Assembly (NCBI GenBank): GCA_035718275.1
Contig: DASTHI010000052.1
Span: 5,950 to 69,949 of the forward strand
Length of the DNA: 64,000 nt
Origin: Pseudolabrys sp035718275
Lineage (GTDB): Bacteria; Pseudomonadota; Alphaproteobacteria; Rhizobiales; Xanthobacteraceae
Reading direction: 5' to 3'
Each line of letters opens with the position of its first letter. Position 1 is the first letter of the stretch. The notes under the pieces were generated by a model that was not told where the DNA came from, searched no databases, and worked only from the letters and a program-made list of their open reading frames with translations. The position numbers and the translations under genes are program-made. Shown piece by piece: positions 35,789 through 44,094 of the stretch.

Positions 35789-36394
35789 ATGATGAGCGAG
35801 GTGAGCGACCACACTGAAACGGATGTGCGGGAAAGAATTCTCGTCACAGCCGAGCGGCTTTTCCGCGAGATCGGATACCAGAAGACGACTGTGGCCGACA
35901 TTGCCAAGGCGCTGCAGATGAGTCCGGCAAACGTCTACCGTTTCTTCGATTCCAAGAGGTCGATCAATGCCGGCGTGGCTCGCCGGCTCATGGGCGAGGT
36001 CGAACAGGCTTCTCAGGCCGTTGTCATGAGACAGGGAGACGCCTCGAGACGGCTCCGAGAACTGCTCACGACCGTGCACAAGATGAATGCGGCCCGTTAC
36101 GTCGGCGATTCAAAAATGCACGAAATGGTTGCGGCCGCCATGGAAGAGAATTGGGAGGTATGCAACGCCCATATCCACGGTATTACGGCAGACATCGCGG
36201 CTGTGATCGCATCGGGCATTCAGTCAGGCGAGTTCCGCGTGAAGGACGCCGGTGTTGCCGGCATGTGCATCTGTGCGGCCATGATTCGCTTCTTTCACCC
36301 ACAATTCATCGCAGATGCTGCCAAAAAGCCAGGACCCACACTCGATCAGATGATCGATTTTATCATCGCAGGGCTTGGCGGACCGCGGGAATAA
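35789..36394 (+). CDS. TetR/AcrR family transcriptional regulator
   Basis: 201 residues from ATG 35789 (GAGGGG upstream); ATG 35774 is possible. The N-terminal helix-turn-helix is clear: ILVTAERLFREIGYQKTTVA followed by IAKALQMSPANVYRFFDSKR. The C-terminal ligand domain resembles the TetR_C_7-like group. Located 22 bases after the RND permease gene, so probably the pump's own repressor, autoregulated as part of the operon. Confidence 0.9.
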   Translation: MMSEVSDHTETDVRERILVTAERLFREIGYQKTTVADIAKALQMSPANVYRFFDSKRSINAGVARRLMGEVEQASQAVVMRQGDASRRLRELLTTVHKMNAARYVGDSKMHEMVAAAMEENWEVCNAHIHGITADIAAVIASGIQSGEFRVKDAGVAGMCICAAMIRFFHPQFIADAAKKPGPTLDQMIDFIIAGLGGPRE

Positions 36395-36405
36395 TCGTCC
36401 GGCTC

Positions 36406-37377
36406 TCACAGCCACTTGCGCCATTTGAAATAGAGATATGGCAGCACGGCTGCCAGCAGCATCAAGAAAAGAGCGAACGGATAGCCTCCGAACCAATCGA
36501 GTTCAGGCATGTGCTTGAAATTCATGCCGTAGATCGACGCGACCAGCGTCGGCGGCATCAGGACGACGGCAGCGACGGAAAATATCTTGATGATGTTGTT
36601 CTGCTGAATATTGACGACGCCCAGCATCGCATCGAGCAGGAAGGTGATCTTGTTGGTCAGGTAAGTGGCATGGTCCGAGAGCGAGCCAACGTCACGCTGC
36701 ATCGACTGCAGCTGCGCGCGCATATCCTTCGGCCACTTCATCGTATCGGCTTCATTTGCGAGGAACAGAAGCAAGCGGCCGATCGACACGAGACTTTCCC
36801 GCACCTTTGACGTCAGATCGCCCTTGCGACCCAGCGCCCTCAAGACATCGTTGTATGAAGGCGGACCGGCCTCCTCGCCCGTTTCAAAAATGGTATGCGA
36901 AATCTGGTCGACCTCCGCGCCGATGCGTTCGAGAATGTCGGCGGATCGATCGATTACCGCATCGAGAAGATCTGTCAGGATCCCCTCCCCGGTTATCTTC
37001 GGAGGACACGTCCGGGCAAGTTTGTGCTCGACGATAGCAAATGGTCTCGGATCGTCGTAGCGCACCGTCGCAAGCCGGTGGTTCGTGAGTACGAAAGTGA
37101 CCGGAGTCGTTTTCGGCGACGGGGTGTCCGATTGGCACATCAGCGTGGCGGTCATGTAGCGTGCGCCGTTTTCGACGTAGAGCCGGCTGGAGACTTCGAT
37201 CTCCTGCATCTCCTCACGCGTCGGTACCGCAATCCCGAGCAGCTTTTCGACGATCTTGTCTTCCTGCAAAGTCGGCGTAACGAGGTCAATCCATACCGGA
37301 TCGTCGGGTGGATTCTGGCCCGGCTCAATGCCAATTCTCTCAAGCGAGTTGCCGCGTGGGACATAGACTGAGAGCAT
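36406..37377 (-). CDS. corA: CorA-family magnesium/divalent cation transporter
   Basis: 323-residue channel: a cytoplasmic alpha/beta funnel domain, a long stalk helix and two C-terminal membrane helices. The selectivity motif YGMNFKHMPEL is present just after the first of these helices (IKIFSVAAVVLMPPTLVASI), and the basic tail FKWRKWL ends the protein. It would allow Mg2+ uptake as a pentamer. Convergent with the TetR gene. Confidence 0.93.
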   Translation of the reverse strand: MLSVYVPRGNSLERIGIEPGQNPPDDPVWIDLVTPTLQEDKIVEKLLGIAVPTREEMQEIEVSSRLYVENGARYMTATLMCQSDTPSPKTTPVTFVLTNHRLATVRYDDPRPFAIVEHKLARTCPPKITGEGILTDLLDAVIDRSADILERIGAEVDQISHTIFETGEEAGPPSYNDVLRALGRKGDLTSKVRESLVSIGRLLLFLANEADTMKWPKDMRAQLQSMQRDVGSLSDHATYLTNKITFLLDAMLGVVNIQQNNIIKIFSVAAVVLMPPTLVASIYGMNFKHMPELDWFGGYPFALFLMLLAAVLPYLYFKWRKWL

Positions 37378-37557
37378 GCGATCACCACCTTGCGCACGAT
37401 CAGTCGATCATATGGGCGCGTTCCCAGTCATGAACCGATCACGCGCACATGCGCAAGGCAGAAATACTCGTTTGCGCGGCCGAATCGTCAGCGGCGCACA
37501 AGCAGTTCTGGCTGATGAATTTCCCGGTGCTACTCGCCAGCCGGCCGGCGCGATTTG

Positions 37558-37728
37558 CTAGTCGCGGTCGTAAGGCTCGAGATGCCGCTCAGTGGTCTCG
37601 CGCTGACTGCTCTGGTGGCGGACAGCGGCCGCCACAGCCGATATCCCGATCTTGCCATAGCGATTGTCGAGATTCGTAAATTGTCGGCCGGAGTCTTGCT
37701 TCTGCTCCGTTGCTTTCGCCGCTTCCAT
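37558..37728 (-). CDS. Small conserved-looking protein, 56 aa
   Basis: Short gene on the minus strand, ATG at 37728 and TAG at 37558-37560, with CGGAG 9 bases before the start. The product begins MEAAKATEQKQDSG, has a core FTNLDNRYGKIGISAVAAA and ends HLEPYDRD. The core pattern N-L-D-x-R-Y-G-K-I-G-I-S-A-V-A-A-A looks like a family of ~55-residue rhizobial proteins I have seen annotated as hypothetical. No signal or membrane segment. Overlapping frames on both strands lack such a pattern. Function unknown. Confidence 0.7.
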   Translation of the reverse strand: MEAAKATEQKQDSGRQFTNLDNRYGKIGISAVAAAVRHQSSQRETTERHLEPYDRD

Positions 37729-38082
37729 AGAACTGCACTCCGATCTTCTTGGCGTTGTCCCTTGTGCTCAAGATGGTGGATGAGTAGGGCGGAATTGCGC
37801 GGCAATTGGTATGCTCTCGTGACATTTACCACCCAGCGGGACATGTGATGCCGCAGCGCAATAGTGTGATCTCCAGGGTAAACCGCCCCTTAAGGTCTTG
37901 CAGTCAGTGTAGTTTTTGAATGATGGTGTTTGGGTGCACTGCGACATTCCTGCAACAGGTCCACAGGAAGGTGATCGCCCGGACGATGGATTTCATAGCA
38001 TTCCCGGCGATTTTTCGGTTAATTGCCGGGTGAGGCAATTTGTTACGGTCGTTGAGGACGCGGCCGAGAAAAAGAGGAACAA
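37729..38082. other. Intergenic region before the L,D-transpeptidase gene
   Basis: About 350 bases without a convincing gene. A dyad CCCGGC/GCCGGG at 38003-38030 with an AT-rich 16-base interior lies 53 bases before the transpeptidase ATG and could be a leader hairpin. Confidence 0.4.
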
Positions 38083-38751
38083 ATGGCGTTTCGGGGCCGG
38101 TTGCTCGTGCTTTTTTTTGCAGGCGTTATGCTTGGCGGTTGCATGCAGTCCACGATCGAGCCGGCATCAGACGCAAACCTGACCCCCCGCGACAAGAAGC
38201 TGCTAGCCGCGGCGCCGTACGAAAAGGCGGCGATCCCCGAGCCATACAAACGGCATATCGTGCAATTCCACCGCAAGGAGGGCCCCGGCACGATCGTGAT
38301 CGACAGCGATGCCCGCTACCTCTACTACGTGCTGCCCGAGGGAAAGGCGATCCGCTACGGCGTGACGGTCGGTGAAGAAGCCCTCGCCTGGTCCGGGGTC
38401 GCGAAGATCGGCCGCATGACCGAGTGGCCATCATGGACGCCGACCGCGGACATCAAAAAACGCATGGACGTACCGGACTATGTAGGTCCCGGTCCGCAAA
38501 ATCCGATGGGGGCCCGTGCCTTGTATCTGTACGAAGGAAACAAGGACACGCTCTATCGCATCCACGGCACCAACCAGCCGGAATATATCGGTCAGGCGAT
38601 CTCCTCAGGCTGCATTCGCATGACAAACGAGGACGTGATCGATCTCTATAAGCGCGTAAAGCCGGGAACGGTGGTTGTGGTGCTGGCGCCGCATCAAGGC
38701 GATTCGCCTACCAATCCGCGCGTCGCGTCGACCAGTTATCTCTTTAATTGA
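38083..38751 (+). CDS. L,D-transpeptidase (YkuD/ErfK family) lipoprotein
   Basis: 222 residues with lipobox MLGGCMQ at residues ~17-22, then a YkuD catalytic domain. Active-site pattern seen: YRIHGTNQPEYIGQAISSGC followed by IRMTNEDVIDLY, containing the conserved His and nucleophilic Cys. It forms 3-3 peptidoglycan cross-links or anchors proteins to the wall in the periplasm. Alphaproteobacteria often carry many paralogues. Single transcription unit ending in a terminator. Confidence 0.92.
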   Translation: MAFRGRLLVLFFAGVMLGGCMQSTIEPASDANLTPRDKKLLAAAPYEKAAIPEPYKRHIVQFHRKEGPGTIVIDSDARYLYYVLPEGKAIRYGVTVGEEALAWSGVAKIGRMTEWPSWTPTADIKKRMDVPDYVGPGPQNPMGARALYLYEGNKDTLYRIHGTNQPEYIGQAISSGCIRMTNEDVIDLYKRVKPGTVVVVLAPHQGDSPTNPRVASTSYLFN

Positions 38752-38768
38752 GCCACCTGACGAGAATG

Positions 38769-38793
38769 AAAGGCGCCCTGCGGGCGTCTTTCT
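38769..38793 (+). terminator. Rho-independent terminator after the L,D-transpeptidase gene
   Basis: Ten-pair stem AAAGGCGCCC/GGGCGTCTTT (one G-T wobble) around loop TGC, with the T-run forming the 3' arm. It lies 18 bases after the stop codon. Confidence 0.8.
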
Positions 38794-38870
38794 GCTCGAA
38801 CGAATGTGACTCGTTCTGGCACTCGTTCCTCAACTCTCGCCAAAAGCAGCGCTTGCAGAGCCTTTTAGTC

Positions 38871-39683
38871 TCAATCTTTGGATTGCCGAATGCTCGTGCG
38901 TTCCGGCCTCGGAACGGGAAGCGGCACTTGCGATGCAATCTCTCTTTTGGCGGGCTCACGCACATCCCACTGGCACAAGCGTAATCCGTGTCGACGCTGG
39001 ATGAGATCAAGATGAACGTGCGATTCGTGGTAACCGTCTGATCCGGGACCGAGAACGGTTGTAAAACGCCTGCACGAGCTGCTGCGCAGTTCTTCGCGTT
39101 GATCTCTGTCGACGAATACGTCTGTCAATTCCAGCTTGCGGCCGTCGTCAAGGACGAATGAACGTATATCGATGGCATTGCCCTTGCCATGCTCGCTGAT
39201 TTTGGAGCCTGAGATCCGGTTGCGGCTACGGCAGTTGAAATCATCATAAATTTCGACAGTGCGCGGAGCTGCATCGAAATTGTGCATTAACTGCGGCGTC
39301 ACCTGCTCGCGCAGCCAAATGGCGAGCGCCTCCGCGAACACGCATGTCAGTGTGGCAGGCGGATGCAGTTCGATGCGCCCGCGGTCGGGCCGCAGCACTG
39401 CTTCCAGTCGAAGCATGTCGTTACCGCCACAGGCGCCCGGCCCGATCAGGCGCGGCAACAGCTCCAACACCGCGATCGCCTGCAGGCGCCGGTCGCAATC
39501 CGTGGGTGCATTCGTCACGGCGGTCAAGTCGAAATCCGGTCCTGCCGCCTCGCTGAAAGATAGCGGCTCGTGCGAGATCGTTGGACGGGGACGAGGCAAC
39601 GGCACCTCTCCGGCAGCCGAGATGCCGCCGACTGCGGCCAGCCAGAACAGGGCGATCACGAGCCGCATCTTGTCAGCTGGCAT
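38871..39683 (-). CDS. Extensin-like family protein, exported
   Basis: 270 residues with an N-terminal leader (MRLVIALFWLAAVGGISAAG) and the extensin-like C-terminal domain of Rhizobiales. Seen: GPGACGGNDMLRLEAV, CVFAEALAIWL, NCRSRNRISGSKISEHGKGN with a conserved Ser-Glu-His-Gly, and ESHVHLDLIQRR with the His-x-His-x-Asp end. The arrangement of His and Asp resembles the peptidase M15/VanY-like zinc fold, so a peptidoglycan role is plausible but unproven. Proline-rich tails flank the domain. Confidence 0.85.
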   Translation of the reverse strand: MPADKMRLVIALFWLAAVGGISAAGEVPLPRPRPTISHEPLSFSEAAGPDFDLTAVTNAPTDCDRRLQAIAVLELLPRLIGPGACGGNDMLRLEAVLRPDRGRIELHPPATLTCVFAEALAIWLREQVTPQLMHNFDAAPRTVEIYDDFNCRSRNRISGSKISEHGKGNAIDIRSFVLDDGRKLELTDVFVDRDQREELRSSSCRRFTTVLGPGSDGYHESHVHLDLIQRRHGLRLCQWDVREPAKREIASQVPLPVPRPERTSIRQSKD

Positions 39684-39826
39684 CGGGGAATTTGCGATTA
39701 AAACCTCAAAACGAAAACGTGGGCCTTGATTTAATGTTCCGGTTGCGCCGCCTGATGTGGTGGATAACCTTTAAGCGCCAGCGGGAGCCGGTGTCCAGGA
39801 TCGTCAGGATTGGGAGGGGAAATGTC

Positions 39827-41467
39827 ATGCTTGGCCTGATGCAGGATTGGCCGCTTCTATGCCATCGCATCATCGACCATGCCGCCACCTTTCATGGCGA
39901 GCGCAAGGTGATTACGCGTTCTGTGGAAGGTCCTATCCACGCGAGCAACTATTCTGAAATCCGGACGCGTGCGCTCAAGGTTGCCCAGCGTCTCGAAAAA
40001 GATGGTGTCGGCCTCGGCGATCGGGTGGCTACGCTTGCCTGGAATACCTGGCGCCACCTTGAGTGCTGGTATGGGATACTCGGTGTCGGCGCTATCTATC
40101 ACACAGTCAATCCTCGCCTTTTCCCCGATCAGATCGTCTGGATCATCAACCACGCCGAAGACCGCGTCGTGATGACTGACCTCACTTTCATTCCACTTCT
40201 TGAAACGCTCGCCGATCGGCTGCCGAGCGTCGAGCGCTATATCGTGCTGACCGATGCGGCGCACATGCCGAATACGACTTTGAAGAATTCGGTCGCCTAT
40301 GAGGACTGGATCGCAGAAGTGGATGGCGATTTTACGTGGAAAAGCTTCGACGAGAATACCGCCGCGGGCATGTGTTACACTTCCGGAACCACCGGACATC
40401 CCAAAGGCGTGCTCTATTCGCACCGTTCCAACGTGCTGCACGCCTTCATGGCCGCGCTTCCCGACGCCAAAGGAATCTCCTCGCGTGACGTTTGCATGCC
40501 GGTCGTGCCGATGTTCCACGCCAACTGCTGGTCCCTCGCCTTTCTGACTCCTATGGTGGGCGCCACGATGGTGATGCCGGGCGCGAAGCTCGACGGCGCG
40601 TCTATCTACGAATTGCTCGACACGTATAAGGTCAGTTTCACGGCCGCCGTTCCGACGGTCTGGCTGATGCTTCTACAGGATCTCGAAAAAACCGGTGGCA
40701 AGCTGCCCTACCTCAAGCGCGTTGTCATCGGCGGCTCGGCGTGTCCGCGCGCGATGACACAGACTTTTCAGGACCGATACGGCGTCGAAGTCATCCACGC
40801 CTGGGGTATGACGGAAATGAGTCCGCTCGGTTCGCTTTGCACGATGAAGCCCGAATATGCCGGCCTCACCGGCGAGGCGAAGCTCGATATCGAGATGAAG
40901 CAGGGCCATCCTCCCTTTGGCGTGGAGATGAAGATCACCGATGATGACGGCAACGACTTGCCGTGGGACGGCAAAACTTTTGGCCGGCTGAAGGTGCGCG
41001 GACCCGCGGTGGCGAGGAGCTATTACAAGGTTGAGGACGATCCTGTATTCGAGAAGGACGGCTGGTTCGATACCGGCGACGTCGCGACGATAGACCCGTA
41101 CGGCTATATGCAGATTACCGACCGCGCTAAGGACGTCATCAAATCTGGCGGGGAATGGATATCCTCGATCGACCTGGAAAACTTCGCAGTCGGACATCCC
41201 AAAGTTGCCGAGGCCGCCGTGATCGGCGTCAGCCACCCCAAATGGGGTGAGCGGCCGCTGCTCGTGCTCGTGCTCAAGAAAGGCCAAACCGCGGAAAAGG
41301 ACGAGGTGCTCGGGTTCCTGCAGGGCAAGATCGCGAAATGGTGGATGCCCGACGACGTGGTGTTCGTGGACGAAATTCCCCACACGGCCACCGGCAAGAT
41401 TCAGAAGCTCGCACTGCGCCAGCGTTTCAAAGACTACGTGCTTCCTACGGCACAGGCGGCGGAATAG
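39827..41467 (+). CDS. Acyl-CoA ligase (AlkK-like fatty-acid--CoA ligase)
   Basis: ANL-superfamily adenylate-forming enzyme, 546 residues from ATG 39827 (GGGAGGGG upstream). ATP-binding P-loop YTSGTTGHPKGVLYSH, AWGMTEMSP, GWFDTGDVATIDPYG and the catalytic lysine segment TATGKIQKLALRQRF are all present, along with KSGGEWISSIDLE typical of medium/long-chain ligases. It activates a fatty acid with ATP and CoA. It lies 2.6 kb before the DSF-like signalling genes, so a role like Xanthomonas RpfB (fatty acyl-CoA ligase turning over the signal) is possible but unproven. Confidence 0.92.
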   Translation: MLGLMQDWPLLCHRIIDHAATFHGERKVITRSVEGPIHASNYSEIRTRALKVAQRLEKDGVGLGDRVATLAWNTWRHLECWYGILGVGAIYHTVNPRLFPDQIVWIINHAEDRVVMTDLTFIPLLETLADRLPSVERYIVLTDAAHMPNTTLKNSVAYEDWIAEVDGDFTWKSFDENTAAGMCYTSGTTGHPKGVLYSHRSNVLHAFMAALPDAKGISSRDVCMPVVPMFHANCWSLAFLTPMVGATMVMPGAKLDGASIYELLDTYKVSFTAAVPTVWLMLLQDLEKTGGKLPYLKRVVIGGSACPRAMTQTFQDRYGVEVIHAWGMTEMSPLGSLCTMKPEYAGLTGEAKLDIEMKQGHPPFGVEMKITDDDGNDLPWDGKTFGRLKVRGPAVARSYYKVEDDPVFEKDGWFDTGDVATIDPYGYMQITDRAKDVIKSGGEWISSIDLENFAVGHPKVAEAAVIGVSHPKWGERPLLVLVLKKGQTAEKDEVLGFLQGKIAKWWMPDDVVFVDEIPHTATGKIQKLALRQRFKDYVLPTAQAAE

Positions 41468-41930
41468 CATCTGCGCAGGAGACAAGCAGAGGTTCCGCTT
41501 CCCGGATTCGTGGCTGCATTCTGCACGACTGGCAAGAACAACCCCGCACGATTTCGCGCGCAGTCGAAATCCAGCTAAGGTGTTCGCAGCAAAAATTGAC
41601 CCATCGTGCCGCGTACCGTGTCCGCAACTTTCGAAGTATCGGAGGTTTTGACGGAACCGCGTCGGTAAGTGCGCGTTTTTGCATGCCGGCGCCGGGTGAC
41701 AACCGGCCACAACAGGAACGGCGGACGCAGTTGATTTTGCCGGTTTCTGACTGCGGCACAACGCATCGGCAAGCGTAACGTCTAACCTGTTCCTGGCGCC
41801 GGTACCTCGCGTGACGCCAACTCGCCTCGAATGCGTGGGAGGCAGGTTCTCGACGCACATCCCCCATGCACATGGTCCTATGGGCGCGCCACGCGAAAAA
41901 TCTTCGCTTGAGCCCGGAATGTCATTATCG
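41468..41930. other. Gene-free stretch after the acyl-CoA ligase gene
   Basis: About 460 bases. Frames are open on both strands but show no start-site support, no known family and Cys/Arg-rich shadow composition. No terminator was recognised. Confidence 0.4.
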
Positions 41931-41934
41931 CCAT

Positions 41935-41956
41935 GCTATAATGTCAAAATTGACAT
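41935..41956 (+). promoter_or_regulatory. Extended -10 promoter with overlapping operator-like dyad
   Basis: TGCTATAAT (TG-N-TATAAT, extended -10) at 41934-41942 is directly followed by the dyad ATGTCA-AAAT-TGACAT at 41941-41956. A further ATGTCA half-site lies about 20 bases upstream. It is 65-85 bases before the DUF4242 gene, the first of three genes ending in an AraC-type regulator, so it is the probable promoter and operator of that operon. Confidence 0.6.
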
Positions 41957-42020
41957 CTGGGTTTTGATCACCAAAGCGAGCAGTTTGCGTTCCGCAAGCA
42001 GTCATCAATCGGAGCAAACC

Positions 42021-42296
42021 ATGAAGCGATATGTCATCGAACGGGAACTGCCGGGGATCGGCGGAATGACCCCTGGGCAGCTCAAGGATGCCGCCGCGAC
42101 CTCAAACGACGCGCTGGCAAAGCTCGCAGGGAAAGCGCACTGGGAGCATTCCTACGTCGTGGACGACAAGACGTTCTGCATCTATCGCGCGGAGAATGAG
42201 GCGGCTGTTCGCGAGCACGCGAGGCTGAGTGGTTTTCCCGCAACCAAGGTCACCGAAGTACGGACAATCATCGATCCGCTGACGGCAGCGGCTTGA
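42021..42296 (+). CDS. DUF4242 domain-containing protein, 91 aa
   Basis: Small ferredoxin-like-fold protein (SCO4226/DUF4242 family; a Streptomyces member binds nickel). Seen: MKRYVIERELPGIGGMTPGQ, WEHSYVVDDKTFCIYRAENE and AVREHARLSGFPATKVTEV. GGAGCAAACC precedes the ATG; the longer upstream frame is not supported. First gene of an operon with a glyoxalase-like gene and a GlxA/AraC regulator. Confidence 0.88.
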   Translation: MKRYVIERELPGIGGMTPGQLKDAAATSNDALAKLAGKAHWEHSYVVDDKTFCIYRAENEAAVREHARLSGFPATKVTEVRTIIDPLTAAA

Positions 42297-42371
42297 TCCG
42301 CCGGTGCCGCCGCCTTGTACGCGCGCAGGAGGCGGCACCGGCACTCAAATCCAACTTGGCTCGGAATTCCA

Positions 42372-42812
42372 ATGATCCATCCTACCGAAACGCAAGTCGG
42401 TCGTTTCTGCTGGCTAGACCTCGCCGCCACTGATCTCGGGCGCGCGAAGAGTTTCTACTTCAACGTGTTCGGCTGGACCTCACAAGAGCAGCTGGCGAAT
42501 GGCGGCAGCTTTACCCGGCTTCGATCCCTCGGTTGCGATGTCGGTTCAGTCTATCAACTCAAGGATGTCCTGCTGCAACACGGCATGCCCTCGCACTGGA
42601 CGCCGTATGTGCGCGTGAGCAACGTGCGCGACGCGGCGCGGCGGGTGCAGTTTTTCGGCGGCGATGTTGTCGTCCAGCCTTTCCTCGTGTCCGGTGTGGC
42701 GCGAATTGCTCTGATCCTGGATTCAGTTGGCGCGCTGGTGGGCCTATGGGAACCAATCACAGGCGGCATGGATGTGAACGGCACCGCGGGTCAAGAGAGA
42801 GAGCTACAATGA
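42372..42812 (+). CDS. VOC family protein (glyoxalase/bleomycin resistance-like)
   Basis: 146-residue vicinal-oxygen-chelate protein with two beta-alpha-beta-beta-beta repeats: GRFCWLDLAATDLGRAKSFY and FNVFGWT at the start, PYVRVSNVRDAARRV in the second half and ALVGLWEP at the end. Relatives act as glyoxalases, dioxygenases or binding proteins. Its stop overlaps the regulator's start (ATGA). Confidence 0.85.
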   Translation: MIHPTETQVGRFCWLDLAATDLGRAKSFYFNVFGWTSQEQLANGGSFTRLRSLGCDVGSVYQLKDVLLQHGMPSHWTPYVRVSNVRDAARRVQFFGGDVVVQPFLVSGVARIALILDSVGALVGLWEPITGGMDVNGTAGQERELQ

Positions 42813-43864
42813 AAAAAACGGCCTCGTCAGAAAAATCCGGCCGACTGCTGGACGTCACGGTGGTGCTTCTCGAGGGCGGCTACGCGTCGACCGCCGTTGC
42901 GCCGATCGAAATCTTCCATGCGGCCGGCGTCGTCTGGAACTGGCTCCATGGCCAGCCCGTACAACCGCATTTCAGGGTGCAGACCGCGTCCATCGGTAGA
43001 CGCAAGATCAAGGCCGGATACCCGCTGAGCCTCACGGCGGATTGCGAGATCAGCGATATCAAACGCACTGACGTCATCATCGTCCCTGCGTCCGGCTGGG
43101 ACATCATTCAGCTTATTGCGCAAAGCACTCCCCTGTTGCCATGGCTGAAGAAGCACCATGAAAAAGGCGCCTACGTCGCCGGCATCTGCAGCGGAGTTGC
43201 TTTCCTTGCCGAATGCGGGATGCTCGATGGCCGTCAGGCAACGACGCATTGGGGCGTGGCGGAAATCTTCCAGAAGCGTTATCCCAAGGTGCGTTGGCGT
43301 CCCGAACAATTCGTCACCGAGGATTCCGGAATCTTCTGCAGCGGCGGGGTTTATGCCGCCATCGATCTTAGCCTGTATCTGGTCGAGAAGTTCTGCGGCC
43401 ATGAGGTCGCACTCCAATGCGCGAAATCCCTCCTGCTCAGCATGCCGCGCGGCCGCCAGTCCGGATATTCAGTCGTACACCTCTCGCGTCCGCACTCAGA
43501 TGAGAGGATCAGGCAGGCGGAAGAATATTTGCAGCAGCATTTCGACAGCGAGATTTCGATCGACGATCTTGCCCGCCGGACCGGGATGGGTTCGCGCAAT
43601 TTTATCCGCCGTTTCAAGGCCGCGACCGGTCGGGTCCCCGGGGCCTACCTTCAAACTCTCAGGGTCTCGGCCGCCAAGGAGATGCTGGAGACCGGGAACA
43701 CCTCAATTCAGGCGGTCTGCTCAAAAATCGGTTACGAGGATATCGGCTTTTTCAGAAATCTCTTCAAGCGTCACACAGGCATGACTCCGGGCGAATACCG
43801 CGACCGGTTTTCGCAAATGCGCTTCGAACGCGGCGAATTGGTATCCGGCCGAACGGTCGCATAG
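42809..43864 (+). CDS. GlxA family transcriptional regulator (DJ-1/PfpI domain + AraC HTH)
   Basis: 351 residues. The N-terminal DJ-1/PfpI-like domain (~14-200) carries GICSGVAFLAECGMLDGRQA with a Cys at the nucleophile-elbow position. The C-terminal AraC helix-turn-helix pair (~245-340) has ISIDDLARRTGMGSRNFIRR and IQAVCSKIGYEDIGFFRNLF. Start ATG 42809 overlaps the VOC gene. It probably controls its own operon from the dyad at 41941. The inducer is unknown; GlxA-type regulators often respond to quaternary amines or aldehyde stress. Confidence 0.92.
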   Translation: MKKTASSEKSGRLLDVTVVLLEGGYASTAVAPIEIFHAAGVVWNWLHGQPVQPHFRVQTASIGRRKIKAGYPLSLTADCEISDIKRTDVIIVPASGWDIIQLIAQSTPLLPWLKKHHEKGAYVAGICSGVAFLAECGMLDGRQATTHWGVAEIFQKRYPKVRWRPEQFVTEDSGIFCSGGVYAAIDLSLYLVEKFCGHEVALQCAKSLLLSMPRGRQSGYSVVHLSRPHSDERIRQAEEYLQQHFDSEISIDDLARRTGMGSRNFIRRFKAATGRVPGAYLQTLRVSAAKEMLETGNTSIQAVCSKIGYEDIGFFRNLFKRHTGMTPGEYRDRFSQMRFERGELVSGRTVA

Positions 43865-43933
43865 TAGGCCTCGTCGCTCTTAGCTTGATTAACCGCGCAC
43901 ACACCGTGCAACCGGTACCTGATTTTTGTCTGA

Positions 43934-44043
43934 CTGCAGCTGAAGCAACTGCAGCCGGGCCGCACATCGTTAATAGAAGGTTTTTTATTACAACTTGAAG
44001 TAAGGTCCCTCCAATCCCTTAATTGCGCAGTCCGTAAGGTCCC
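43934..44043. promoter_or_regulatory. Dyad and direct repeats upstream of the REC-PAS-GGDEF-EAL gene
   Basis: The 230-base spacer holds a dyad CTGCAGCTG-aag-CAACTGCAG (43934-43954, 8 of 9 pairs) and two exact copies of GTAAGGTCCC at 44000-44009 and 44034-44043, spaced 34 bases, about three helical turns. TTGAAG at 43995 could be a -35. Candidate control region of the signalling operon. Confidence 0.4.
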
Positions 44044-44094
44044 CCGTCCGTAGGAGCACTGTGTTCCTCGCGGCCGCAGCGGATCTGGGACGCA

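Noticed and set aside
41445..41873. 142-codon minus-strand open frame after the acyl-CoA ligase gene
   Set aside because: Cys/Arg-rich, no start-site support, overlaps competing frames; looks non-coding.
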